This document shows positions 36,216 through 48,540 of a DNA stretch of 64,000 bases, piece by piece. This DNA comes from Glycine soja. Its lineage: Eukaryota > Streptophyta > Magnoliopsida > Fabales > Fabaceae. The notes under the pieces are model-generated. The model saw nothing but the letters and a program-made list of their open reading frames with translations. It ran no database searches and had not been told where the DNA came from. The stretch covers positions 3,858,718 to 3,922,717 of the forward strand of contig NC_041004.1 of NCBI RefSeq assembly GCF_004193775.1, written 5' to 3'. Numbering within the stretch: position 1 is the stretch's first letter; every line of letters starts with the position of its first letter. Position numbers and translations under genes: made by a program.

Positions 36216-37765
36216 TGTGGAAGCAATGCCTTCCAAGATTATTTTGATGATGCCAAAGAATCAAGAGTTAAGCAAGTTCCAAAGAATCAGGAGTAAAAAA
36301 GCTTCAAGAATCAAGTTTCAAAGAATCAAGATTCAAGAATAATCAAGTCTCAAGATTCAATCAAGTTTCAATAATCAAGATTCAAGAACAATCAAGATCA
36401 AGATTCAAGAATCAAGAGAAGACTCAATCAAGATAAGTACTAAAAATGTTTTTCAAAACATTGAGTAGCACAAGAATTTTTCACAAAATCTTTTACCAAA
36501 GAGTTTTACTCTTTGGTAATCGATTAGCAGAAGGTAGTAATCGATTACCAGTAGCCAGCATTGTTTTCAAAACTGATTTACAAAGCTGTAATCGATTACC
36601 ATGAGCATGTAATCGATTACCAATGTTTTAAAATGTTAGATTTCAAATTTCAAGAGTCACAACTAGTGATAAAACATTTTCAAATCATTTTAAACTTGTG
36701 TAATCGATTACACAATACTTGTAATCGATTACCAGTGTTTCTAAACATTTTGATTTTCAAAATTTAAACATGAAAAGTCACATCTGTTGATGTGTAATCG
36801 ATTACACCTTGATGGTAATCGATTACCAGTGACTGATTTCGAAAAATAAATTTCCAAAAGTCACAGTTCTTAAAGTGACTTGTTTCTGAAGATTTTTTCA
36901 AAAGTTACAACTTTTTAAGTGACTAGTTTTCAAAAGAGTCACAATTTTTAAAAGGTGACTAGTTTTAAAGAAATTGCCAAGAGTCACAAACTTTAACTTG
37001 AGTCATCAAATGATTATAAATATGTGATCATGGCATGAATTTCATAACAAGTTCTTTACAGAAATTTTTGATTCATTTCTCAACTTCTTTCTAAGAGTTT
37101 TTGTTCAATACTTTCTCTTTCAAGAAAACTTCATTGTTCAAAAACTTGTGCTATTCTTCTTCTTCATTCACTTCTCCCATTGCCAAAAGAATAGAAGGAC
37201 TAACCGCCTGAGATATCTTTTGTTTCCCCTTACAAAGATTCAAAGGACTAACCGTCTGAGAATTCTTTGTCTTAACACATTGGAGGGTACATCCTTTGTG
37301 GCACAAGTAGAGGGTACATCTACTTGGGTTGTTGTACTGAGAACAAGGGAGGGTACATTTCTTGTGGATCAGTTCAAGTGGAGGGTAAATCCACTTGGTT
37401 GTTCAAAGAGAACAAGGGAGGGTACATCCCTTGTAGATCTTTGGCTTGTAAAGGATTTTACAAGGTTGAAAGAAATCTCAAGAACCGTTGGTTGCATGGG
37501 GACTGGATGTAGGCACGGGTTGTTGCCGAACTAATATAAATCTAGTGTTTGTCTTCTTCTTCCCTACACTCTTTAATTTCCGCTGTGTACTTTTAATTGT
37601 CGCTGTACTTTTGGTTAAGTTATTGTTCTTTACTTTCTTAACTTAGTAGTAAAAGCCTAATTGAATCTAGTAACATTAAGAAGGATAAATTTTAATTAGT
37701 CAAGACACATTTATAATTAATTCAATCCTCTCTTCTTAATTATTCTGAGGCCACTTGATCCAACA
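36216..37765 (+). repeat. 3' LTR of the 30.7-kb Copia
   Basis: 1550 bases, 131 shorter than the 5' LTR. The difference is explained by repeat number: two GGACTAACCG units (37196 and about 37245) against four in the 5' LTR. All eight palindromes (36515-36827) and all four hairpins (37304-37326, 37344-37364, 37375-37397, 37413-37433) are kept. In the second hairpin, changes leave G-T wobble pairs, and in the third the loop has changed. Confidence 0.95.
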
Positions 37766-37815
37766 GAAACAACCAAAGTGTCAAAGTAAAAACAGAAAAA
37801 ATTCGTGTGATTTAT

Positions 37816-38132
37816 TTAAGGTCTCTGATCTTGTTGCATTTGATTTGTAGATGGTTGTTGTTTTCTTGTTCTACGACCTCTTCCTTCTCTTGTTCTAGGA
37901 TCATCACATGTAATTATTTGTTGTTGTTGAGGAAGATGATCACCACCGTTGTCATCATCATCATGATCATTATTGTTGATTTTGTTGTTATCATCATCTT
38001 CGTCCTCATTCTCATGACCCATGTCATGCATTTGAATAGATAATGATGGACGATAACAAGACCTTAATGGTGATGGATTATATGTAGGTGGTGGAGTGTT
38101 GAAAGTGGTATAAACCTTTGTGACACTCCATT
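37816..38132 (-). pseudogene. Unrecognised C-terminal coding fragment
   Basis: On the minus strand a frame of about 105 codons runs VYTTFNTPPPTYNPSPLRS, then an Asp/Asn-rich low-complexity stretch (ENEDEDDDNNK...HDDDDNGG), then QQQQ and GRGRRTRKQQPS before a stop. The Pro-rich to acidic to basic order resembles disordered tails of plant transposase-like or mobile-domain proteins, but I cannot name a family. No upstream exons are visible. It lies directly beside the Copia insertion site. Confidence 0.3.
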
Positions 38133-38296
38133 AAAAACATCCGAGTGTCGAATTCCATAAGAACTTTGTTTTGTACTTGTGTTAGATAATTTCCAATTTA
38201 TAAGAGAAAAGATAAGATAAGGTAAAAGAAACAATAACTGAAATAATAGATAAAAAGAGACAAAAGATATAAAAGAGAATTCAATGGGATGAGAAT

Positions 38297-39306
38297 GTTA
38301 GGACCTAGCATGTCTTATTTGCCTAAGATGTATTATTTGTGATTTTTCTTTATCAATCAAGTGAATTTATTCTACCCACATCTATTAGAATACTTGCCCT
38401 TGATGTCTCACGATGACAAGCCTATTTTACCTATTTATCTCCCAAATGTCTTTGCAAAGAGTCAATAGATAAAATGCATGAAATTCTAATTCTAGATGCT
38501 TGCTTTGATGCATGAGCATAATGCAATCACTTTATGTCTAGTAATGATTTTATTAAGATACCCCTTCCTTTTAGTTCTATTAGAAATTACCCTCTATCGA
38601 GCGACTAATTCCGAAAATAAATGCATGCTAAACCTTCCTTGTTTTTCTATTAAAGATTACCCTCTATCGAGCACTTAACCCTCAAAGATGATGCAAGGAT
38701 GAATGATACATGAAAGTAAAAGTAAGAAAGGATAATAAGAAAGAAAATACCTGTTTGTATTGATAAATATGAAGTGTACAATACATTTTTTGGCTTTTTA
38801 GGCCTGTTAGACCTTAACTAAGGGTTTAGCCTCTCATAGCCATAAGGGGCCTTACACTAGAAAAGGGGTATATGAACTGATGGAGGAGAAGGATGGAAAA
38901 AAGGAATAGAAAATTATGAAAGAGAAGAAAGAATTCCCCAAGAGAGAGTTCTCAGGCTTTAGGTGTGTATTAGAGTGCTCTGAGACTCGGTATGTCTTTT
39001 CCCCTTGGCTTGACTCCCTTTTTATAGCTATTGGAGTGGACTTGGGCTTGATTCCCTTTTTATAGTTGTTGGAGTGGACTTGGGCTTGATGTCAAAAATC
39101 TTCATTATTTATATTTTTGATATTTTCTGGATCTTTTTTTATTTTAATCCTTCCTTTTCATATCTGCAAGTCATAAATAAGAAAAATATTAATTCCTATC
39201 ATTTAAGCCAAAAATAAATACTAAATAAATATTTTTAGAGATATTTTCAATATATTTTTATTATTAAAAATAACTCATATTTAGCAGTTATTACAGGGTT
39301 ACATTA
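38297..39306 (-). repeat. Probable solo LTR, minus orientation
   Basis: On the minus strand it starts near TGTAATAACTGCTAAATATG and ends GGTCCTAACA. Inside are two GAGGGTAAT[TC]T[TC]TAATAGAA units preceded by GCTCGATA, which parallel the ACTCGGGAGAGGGTAACGCTTAATAGAAC units of the solo LTR at 39470. TG...CA ends fit, but the flanks (GAGAA versus GGGTT) do not match, so the boundaries or integrity are uncertain. Confidence 0.5.
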
Positions 39307-39469
39307 TTCAAAAGGTTGTTAACACATTACATTCAATTACTATAAATTGTAGACATAAACCCCAAAATTCTACAAGCATATGTTATTGCCATTGAAAAAT
39401 AGTACTCAATTTTAACAGACAAAAGTTAGTCAAGGGGAGGGAGCATTGGATATAACTCTCGTTGATAAG

Positions 39470-41059
39470 TGATAACTGCTAAATAATAGTGAATTAATAG
39501 TGAAAAATCGGTCTAAAATTAACTTAGAATTAATTATTTAGCAGTTATTTATGCTTTAATTTGGAAAAATTTAATTAATTTTGAATTTTGATTGCAGATA
39601 TAAAAATTGGAGATGTAACAACCAAAAAAGGTAGAAAAATTGAAGAAAAAAAGAAAATTTGAAGAAGGCCCAACCCAATACGCGCGTTCAGCGCGGGTCA
39701 CAGGCTAAGCGGGCCAGGAAGTACACGCGCTAAGCGCGGGGTGTCGCGCTAAGCGCGCCTACGAAGGCCCAAAGCCCACTTCAGCAACTATAAATAGAAA
39801 GTCAGTTCAAGGGAAAAGAAAGGAGGAGACCACCACAAAACCCCCTCTCCTAGGGGTTTCATTTACTCCCTTTCTTTCTTTCACCCCTCCTCTCATTGTA
39901 AAGCCCTCATGACCATGAGTAGCTAATCCCCTAGCTAGGGCCTGGCAGGCCTAAAAAGCCAATGATGTATGGAGCATTTCAAGAGTTATCAATAAAAAGA
40001 GGAATCCCTTCCAGGTTCTTTTATTTATTTACCATTCTTTCTTTTTACATCCTGTATCTCAGAACTTACTTTCTGTTAGGGTTTAGTACACTCGGGAGAG
40101 GGTAAAGCCTAATTAGGGGTAAGGAATGAATACTTGAATCTGTTTTAAGGGTTAGGCCACTCGGGAGAGGGTAACGCTTAATAGAACACTAAAAGGAAGA
40201 AATTATCGGGTTATCTTTTAGAGGGTTTTCCTTCCAGGTTCTTTTATCTGCTTTTCTTTCTTATTTATTCTGCATTTCAAACTTTATTTTCTGTTAGTCT
40301 TTAGGCCACTCGGGAGAAGGTAAAGCCTAATTAGGGATAAGGAATGAATGCGTGAATCGGTTTTAAGGGTTAGGCCACTCGGGAGAGGGTAACGCTTAAT
40401 AGAACAATAAAAGAAAGAAATCATTGGGTTAACATGACTTAATGCCCCAATGACCATGCTTTAGCAAAAAATGTAATCTTAATGCATCTTAGTTATTGAG
40501 TCTTCGCAAAGGGCATTTGGAAGATAGGTAATTAAGGTAGATTTGTCATCGTGAGGCATCAGGGGCAAGTAGATGGATAGATGTGGGGTAGAATTAGTTC
40601 GCTGGTATTGATAACAGACAAATCCTGAATCCATATATCTAGGCTGATTAGACTTGTTAGGTTTTAGCAATTTGATTATATAGATTTTATTCCCTATTTT
40701 ATTGTTTGAAGTTTCTTATTTTATTGTTGGGTTTTATTAGAAGTAGTTATTCTTATCTTTATCATATCTCAATTTTAATATTTTATCTTCTATTTTAATC
40801 TTTCAATCTTTTATCTTCTAATTTTATCTTTAAGTATCTTATCTTTTCTTTTATCTTCTAATTTTATCTTTAAATATCTTATCTTTTCTTTACCTTATCG
40901 TCTATCTTTCTTTATCTTTTATTTTAAATTCTTATCTCTTGCTTTTAAATTGAGTTTGCATTAATCTAAGTACAAACAAAGTCCCTGTGGATTTGACACT
41001 CGGACTTCCGAAAACTTTACTACTTGTGATGATTTGGTACACTTGTCAACGAGTTAACA
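39470..41059 (+). mobile_element. Solo LTR, 1590 bp, with 5-bp target duplication
   Basis: It starts TGATAACTGCTAAATAA, ends GAGTTAACA, and is flanked by ATAAG at 39465-39469 and 41060-41064. There is no internal coding sequence, so it is the product of LTR-LTR recombination. The sequence CGCGCTAAGCGCG (around 39725-39765) occurs in a GC-rich island, and a TATA-like TATAAATAG follows near 39788. A roughly 223-bp internal tandem duplication (40007-40229 and from 40230) contains the CACTCGGGAGAGGGTAA motif. Probably from a Gypsy-type soybean family; the family call is inference. Confidence 0.85.
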
Positions 41060-41064
41060 ATAAG

Positions 41065-42645
41065 TGTATGAGAAGACAACATACAGAAAGACTACTTCAG
41101 TCAAAGATTCCCAGACCCTTCTGCAAAAGGGGCATGTTTTTGTTGAAAAATAATGATTGAAACATTATTTATGGGACAATCACAAAATTCAACGATAAAA
41201 TAAAATTACTAAAATATGTGAGGTCAAGACAAAACAAGGTATATGTGTGGATAATAATAACAAACTACTTTTATGTGGGTATAGTGTTATTAACATTGAG
41301 GCCAACAGTGGTGCTTAGCAATAGTATTGCACTAGAAAATAAATAAACTTTTGGAATTTTGATCAATTTCAATAACTAAGTCAAAGAACCAAAATATGAT
41401 GTGCTGAAAATAACATTGCATATATTTGTCTCTAGACTCAATTACATGGCACACACCTTCATCACAGTGAAAAAAAAACATAATTAGATAAAAAAATACA
41501 CCTCCATTTAAAGGTACCAAAATGATGTGCCCAAAATAACATGTTAAAAATGTTAAAAGAAACACAAGGGAGCAACAAAACACGTTTCAACGTTTTTTTT
41601 CTCGAATGAACTTAAAATTATTTTCAGTTTTGAAGCAATTAGCCTTTAGTCCCACGTGTGGTGAACCATCGGAGCAATTGCTTTCATCTATTTCAGAAGC
41701 CTTGTATTACACTTGTATGTCATAAAATGCATAATGATTTAAGACATTGGCTACCAAGCGTATACTAAAATGTATCTTCTATCATATGTAACTCATTTTT
41801 TCACCATCAAATTATCATTGCTCTAATCTAATAGTTATCACATGATATGGTCAACTTTGGGTTAGTACAATAGATTATAGGACCCAACTTTGTTTGATGT
41901 ACAATCCATTGAGGCAGCAGAGCACAACTTTCGACAACGCTTTTGTCTGTTGATTCCACAGCGTCCACCATGACCAACGTCGTGCCACCGCCGGAGTGTC
42001 CACGGGTGTTGAGTCCTAATATTTCTTTGTGCCTCTAGGTCATGATTTAAATACTTAAAGACCCTTGAAAATTTACAAACAAACTTGCGTTGCAGATATA
42101 TTTCAAAACCCTAGCATACATCTAGCATGGGAGGGGTGCAACCAGTCACTACAAAAATCATTTGAAAAAATTAATTGCGGATCGGGACTGATGACAACTG
42201 TGCGTACCTTAAAGGGAACCAGCAAATGAGAGGGTACATATAAAATTGAAGGTGTGAAACTCCTAGCCTCCAACTGGGATTCTTCCCACAAGTGTCGTTT
42301 GAAGTTAAGCCGCAAAAGAAGCTATGACTGGCTATGGCTGGCTATGGGGGGTTGTGCACGTTGTCCTGGGTTAGGGTATATATTGTATAGTAATAAAGAA
42401 TTTTGTTTCATGGGATATAAATGACACTTAGATTGTTGTTCAGCATCCTTCATGGAAGAAGCCAAGAAGAAATTTTGACAATATTGTTCCAGGAGATGCT
42501 TCCAACTAAGTCAGACTATAAAACTAGTTATGTTCTTAATATTGATTTTTGTTGAGAATATGATTTTTTTTATTTTAAATTTTCATGTATTAAAAGTTTT
42601 ATTTCAGATCTTTAATGTTAAATAATGATGTAATATCATTCTAAC

Positions 42646-42700
<55 letters not shown>

Positions 42701-43964
42701 AGAATTCATAATAATAAAAAAATTTATCAGAACCTCAAACTAAAAATAGAATATATATAAAAAAATTTAAATATATTTAAGCCAAATTATTTATAATTCA
42801 CGTCAATGTTTATGTAAATTATGCACATGTTTTGTTGATGATATTTTCATATGAATAATATTATTGTATCATGACTTTTTTTTATATAATTAATTTATGT
42901 TTTTATTTAGTTTGTTAATCATAGTTTATATCTACAAAACTAAGTTTCTATGTGATTAAAATTTACTTTAAAATATATGATATTTTATTTATATAATTGT
43001 AATAAATTTAAATTGAATATAAAATTTAGAAAAAAGTTGACAACACCAAAAAAGTTAATAGAATTTTTTTATCATAAATAACGGAAAAAATTATATTACT
43101 AAAATTATTGATGACATAAACTTTGTTACTTTATAAAGAAATAATTTTATCATATAATATATTTAACGTGCATTCATTACTAATTTCATATTAAATTATT
43201 AAAAATATTGATTTATTCATGAATTAATTAGCAACTGCAACTTTATTCATAAAATTAATTATAGCTTGATTAGCACCAACACCCCATCCGAAATTAAGAG
43301 TTATAATTACGACTGAAGTCAATTTAAAACAAATACAAAATTTCAGCACCAAAGTTACTTAATATATGTTATCATGATGATTAATGGTTGAGATATATGT
43401 TACCATGATGATTAGTGGTTGAGGTACCAACATAGTTGGGATCTCTACCACTATTGTGTTGTTGTTGTTTTCCTTTCTTTTGCTTTATTTTTTTTTACCT
43501 ATTATCATGAATGGAATTTATTATATTCTCTAGAGCTTTAATTAATGGTAAATTTTAGTAATAGTATAGGATAGACTTCTCTTGCAGGTGATTGCTTTTC
43601 ATTTTTTTATAGAAAATAATAACCTTTTATTTTAAAAAACTGCAAACCAAGAAGAAGGAAGTGTTCACGGGAAAGAGAAACTGGGATTCTGGGTTATGAG
43701 GAAAAAATGCCTCGTGGAGAGACAAAACAGGAGATTTGAATTATTTTTATTTAAAAACAAAGTTTCACAACCTCACATACACATTAGCAACCCCCATATT
43801 ATTACACATACTTTTTATCACATAAAAGAAATGCAAAGAAATATTGCTAAACAATCTTCCATTGTGTATATATATATGAACTGACAAGGATAAACTTATT
43901 TATATAATCTGGCAGTTCTTCTTTTACATATTTTCTCGATTGATGTCATGATTTTAAACAGAGT
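41065..43964. other. Intergenic DNA, 2.9 kb
   Basis: No gene is recognised. A short GC-richer patch at about 41930-42010 contains a 22-codon ATG frame (MTNVVPPPECPRVL) with no extension. A CACTACAAAAATCA sequence at 42147 resembles a CACTA transposon end but has no partner. It also holds a long (AT)n at 42651-42698. The last part is the 3' flank of the expansin gene. Confidence 0.45.
42651..42698. repeat. (AT)n microsatellite
   Basis: 24 perfect AT repeats. Confidence 0.95.
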
Positions 43965-44574
43965 TTAAAAATTAACAACAGATCGATAAACTTGGCCAGG
44001 TTGCCAGCCATGTGGAATTACACTATCAGCCACAATTGTCTTGTAATAGCCCTTGCCTTGTTCTGTGAGCTTAATAGATAATGGTGCTTGTAATTGTAAA
44101 CCTAAATTCAAAGCCCACCTTGCACCCCATGAACGCTGCATGGGAAGCCACGTGTCAGAATTAGCTTGCTTCAACTCTATGGCCACAAGGTCACTACCCC
44201 CATTTTCGTATTCTATTTCGGTAGCAAAATAATATGGGTTGGCCCCATTATCGATAGTGAAGGCCATAGAGTTCCCAAAGGAGCATGCAACCCTGCAATC
44301 AGAAAAGGGTAATTGAAAATTTGAAATTAGTACTGCTACTATATATACCAAAAAAAAGATGTCACAAAAATTATTATAAGCTAGTTTTTCTCTATTTATA
44401 TAGACATCATTTAATAAAAAATAGATAGAAAACATGAAATGTTGTATATTTATATCAACATTATACTAATAAATAATTTTGTTGATATGAAAATTATTAC
44501 ATAATATATCAGTGACACCACTAAAAAAAATACTTCTATCCATCAACAATAATGTTCTTGAAATAAATCATTCC

Positions 44575-44631
<57 letters not shown>

Positions 44632-46512
44632 CTCAAAATGTTAACATAAAATTCACATATATAATAAAAAAAAGTATAATGGCTAACAGTTTTTTTAATA
44701 GTATATTGACAATTTTTATTAGTTGTATCATTTATATTCAAATGTGTAGCAGCATATCGTTGCCTTTCTTGATAATTAAGGTAATTAAAAGGAGTAGAAG
44801 AAGACCAACGAAAATTTTAAGTATAAATCATTAAATTAAAATATTTGATGTTAAATCTAAATCATCATTTTTTTAATAGATGGAAGCAAATATAAGAATT
44901 ACGTACCTTCTGTAGAGAATATTAAGCACTCCAGCATTGCGAAGATTATCTGCTTGGCCTGGAGTTGCCATGGAACCAAAGGCAGTGCCACTGAGATCAA
45001 AATGAACTGATGGTGAGGTACAACCGGGACATTCATCAGTTATCATCACGCTCACAGGGTTTCCTGAACAAAAGGCATTTTCTGTGCATTTTACCTGAAA
45101 ATTTAACAACCAATGCGTTTTAATGTGGATATATATATATATATATATACGGGCAGAAGTTAATTAAAACTTGGCGTTTGTTTTCAATCAAATATTTGAA
45201 AAGTTTAAATCATTTAAAGTTTTAACAATTTCAATGGTTTCAATTGAAATTTCTTTGTTTTGATAAAATAAACATTTTTTTAACGTTGTTTTAGTATAGA
45301 GACCTTAAGTATATTTTACTGGAGAAAAACTTGTTCAAGCAAAATTTTGTATCTGAATAAAATAATTAAATTTTTAGAAGAGAGAGATGGGAGAAATAGA
45401 GGGGGTGGGGGAGGAGAGAGAAGAATTGTGAAATTCTTGATTTTTAAATGGAATTAAAAATCATTAAATTTTAATTAATTAAAATTTCATTTTAAAATTT
45501 TCAATTGTTAATTTTCATTTAATAAAATATCTGTCCTTAAAAATTATTTTCTTCCCTTAATATATCCCATTCAAACACTCCTTAATTCTAAGACGAATTA
45601 AAGAGTTGAGAAATGATTTCCATGATTTGAACCCAATATATGAGAAACCATTTTTAATGCTTCGAAATTAAAGCACCCTAATCTATTCTCATTCATATAA
45701 AAGAAGTAATGCTTTGAACATATAAAGTAGAAAAATCACTTTAATATATTATTTTAAACAAGAAGAATAGCCTATTTCAACCAACGTGTTGCATGCACCT
45801 GATAGCATGCCCCGCATCCTCTGCCACCAAGGTAAAGAGAAGGACCCCCAGCTGATACCATTTTAGAGAGTGGAGGTTTTTCCACACTGTCAATGTATCC
45901 ACAAGCACCCCCTACACAACATCACAAGAAAAAACCAATGTTGCAATTTATCTTTGGCCAAAGCTAATTAATTAATTAACTAATGATAGTTTTTCATAAA
46001 AAACTAATTAAATAAATATGTAATAATATTGAAAAATAATGTTTTACAAGAGGACTATTCATACAATTATATGTAAAAGACAACAATTTAAAATATTCAG
46101 ATGATACCAGAAATTCAAATTATAAAAATCAATTAGGTAAATTATCTTGAGTTATTCAACATCTAATAGAAGAAAATATAAGATTGATCTAATGATTGAA
46201 GAAGGATGAAAGAAAAGAGAAAAAGTCATGAATTTAAATTTTTTTCAACTTACATTTCTAATAAAACTAATAAATTAATATTTATCGATAAAAAAATCTT
46301 ATAGGTAATAAAAAAAATGTTCAAAATATACTCTCACCATCCGACCCAGCACCCTCTGGTGGTCCAAACATTGTAGCTCCTGCTACTTGCCATTGTTCTT
46401 CATTTTGAATTTTGGAACCATTAAATAATTTGAGATTGAGACAATGGCAAGGGTTTAGTAACAGAGAAAATATTACTACAACGAAAGACATGTAAAGAAG
46501 AACTTGCATCAT
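43965..46512 (-). CDS. Beta-expansin, four exons
   Basis: Exons on the minus strand: 46338-46512, 45799-45911, 44907-45094 and 43965-44292, all with GT/AG introns. Joined they give 804 bases, 267 residues plus stop, a normal beta-expansin length. Residues 1-24 form a signal peptide (hydrophobic [15 protein letters not shown]). An NGS glycosylation site follows near residue 31. The GH45-like domain 1 runs from [19 protein letters not shown] through the [11 protein letters not shown] cysteine cluster, TDECPGC (115-121) and HFDL (127-130). Domain 2 (CBM63-like, about 165-267) has the wall-binding aromatic region ([12 protein letters not shown]) and ends [13 protein letters not shown]. Expansins loosen growing cell walls without hydrolysis; beta types act in the apoplast. 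Two start codons in tandem (46512, 46509) are both plausible. Intron 3 contains a long (AT)n. Nothing indicates loss of function. Confidence 0.95.
44579..44629. repeat. (AT)n microsatellite within expansin intron 3
   Basis: About 25 perfect AT repeats inside the 614-base intron between 44293 and 44906. Confidence 0.95.
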
Positions 46513-46584
46513 GCGATTTGCAAATAACAACAGAGCTTGCGATTAATCTCGTGTTGATGCAATTCTCCCACGGCACATACTAGT

Positions 46585-46595
46585 ACTATATATAG
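46585..46595 (-). promoter_or_regulatory. Probable TATA box of the expansin gene
   Basis: Minus-strand CTATATATAGT lies about 75 bp upstream of the ATG at 46512, implying a leader of about 45 bases. Position and sequence both fit. Confidence 0.55.
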
Positions 46596-48376
46596 ACCAA
46601 TTATTCTGTAATGATTATTATTTTTCAAAATAAAATTATTGTCATATATATATATTCCTTGTTCGAGTATACTTTCAATGACTAATTTTAGATTTGATAA
46701 AGGTTAAGGGTACGGTTTAAGACTAATTAAAGCGAATTGTGTCATATATATATATATATATATATATAATTGGTATACATTGATTCTGAAATGATTTTAT
46801 AACATTTTTACATATAAGTTGGAGTACCACTTGGGCACTTACTATTTTGGCTCTTAATATTTTTTTTGCTTATAAAAACAAATATTGTGTTGCATCCCCA
46901 GAAATCATAAGCTATATGATTCTTTCTTCCTTAAAATAACCTAGTTTTTACTTTTTAGTTCATATCATCACTTTTCTTTTGCTACCATTAATTAATAGAA
47001 TAATAATTTATTGATTACAGAATTAAAAAAAAAAAAATGAAAGGTGCCAGCTCTTCAAAATTTCAAAAATTAGTGTAACTGAAAATGTTTATTGGTTATT
47101 TGCAAATATTCTAGTGAGTCTAATCTCTAATAAAAGTTAATAACTTAATCTGATATAAGAACTCATCAATGACTTATAATTCAATTTGTTGTACGTGGCT
47201 GGACTAATTCTGTTTATTTTGTGCTTCTTCTTTTTCAGAAAAGAAAATTATTTTTAATTAAATTATATTTAAATTTTTAATTATGATAATCACATAAGTT
47301 TTTGTAGAAAAGATATAAACTTATAAAAAATATTTTTAGTATTTTTTTATAACTTAGGATAAGTAACTAGCAAAAATTAATTACAATGCAAAAGTTGATT
47401 TTAAAATGTCATCAATTTTTATTTTTTTTAACACAAGCACACAAAGTATTTTGATTCAATGGATTGATATTCAGCTGGTGGCAATCAGCCTAATTTTCAC
47501 TGATTGATGATGAAGATTTATTACGACTATTAGATGACTGATCGATCAATTTCCCACTAATTAGCCATTTATAATCCTCACGATTTGTTTCACCTACGTC
47601 AAGATATATGGAGTACTTAGAAAGAACATCCTGGCAAGGTACTAAGAATAAACCTGGCTCAAACAAAAAAATTACAATGAATTGATAATTTGGTATATAC
47701 ACAAGAGGTTGATCTGCTAACATACTGTCAAAAAAAAAAAAAAAGGTTTGTCCGCACTTTATAAATCAATCAATCAATTATCATCATTTATCACACAATT
47801 ATCAGCAAGTATCGATTATCAATCAATATAATGAAATAAACTTAAATAAATCAAAATATCAAAATAACATAAATTAGAACCAAATCATTTAAATATATAA
47901 CTTGGGCATATATTATGATTAATTTTTCATCAAATTAAAAAAAGAAGATATAAGTCATCTTTTTATGTGGTATTAATCGCATTAAATTATAAAGGTATCA
48001 GAACTTTTTTTTAAGGAATGATCCAGAATCCAGAATTGTATATATATTAGTATGTATATCTGTGTGGAAAACACTTATACTATGAATTGATTTTTTACTA
48101 TAATCTACATTTGATAATGTGTCATTTCATTGTTGGTTATGTACTTATGTCCATAATGGTATATTGAGTATGTGCTTACTTAGCTTCACTTTTTGTGTAT
48201 ATGATCAGTAATTGAATTATAACTAACAAACTTAAAGGATCTAATTTTTTTTATGCATAAAAATAAAAATGTTACATCAATGTAGAACTAGAAATAAGTT
48301 AAACCAACTTGAAATTACTAGAGAAATTAGTTTACAAAATATAATTTGTAAATAATTGAGAAATAAATAAAAAATG

Positions 48377-48445
<69 letters not shown>

Positions 48446-48540
48446 TATATATTATAAACATATCACCTGTGCAGGCCAAGGGTTAATACGCTAGTAAGTT
48501 ACAAAATATCAGTTATTTACTACTTGTACGTTGGTTGGCT
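46596..48540. other. Intergenic DNA upstream of the expansin
   Basis: AT-rich. It contains a short (TA)n at 46744-46768 that could affect the expansin promoter, and a long trinucleotide repeat (listed separately). No gene is recognised. Confidence 0.45.
48376..48443. repeat. (ATA)n trinucleotide microsatellite
   Basis: About 22 perfect repeats of the AAT/ATA unit. Confidence 0.95.

Larger units (their letters stand above)
30680..37765 (+). mobile_element. Ty1/copia retrotransposon, Sirevirus-like, gag-deleted and coding-dead
   Basis: The 7.1-kb element is flanked by the perfect 5-bp target duplication GAAAC (30675-30679 and 37766-37770). LTRs start TGTGGAAGCA and end GATCCAACA. A tRNA-Met-type primer site (TGGTATCAGAGC, 32363-32374) follows the 5' LTR. 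Integrase precedes reverse transcriptase, which defines Copia. Long LTRs (1.55-1.68 kb) and a purine tract AAAGGGGGAG well upstream of the 3' LTR (36046-36055) fit the Sirevirus lineage. Nearly all of gag is missing, so it needs proteins from other elements. The two LTRs look about 96-97% identical outside one repeat-number difference. Confidence 0.95.

Noticed and set aside
41962..42040. Short GC-richer ATG frame MTNVVPPPECPRVL
   Set aside because: Only 22 codons with no splice-compatible extension or domain.
42147..42160. CACTACAAAAATCA as an end of a CACTA transposon
   Set aside because: No matching TTTTTGTAGTG end, subterminal repeats or transposase were seen, and a single short match is likely by chance.
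46513..46530. Extended expansin start
   Set aside because: The extra six codons begin with TTG, not ATG. The tandem ATGs at 46512 and 46509 precede a good signal peptide.
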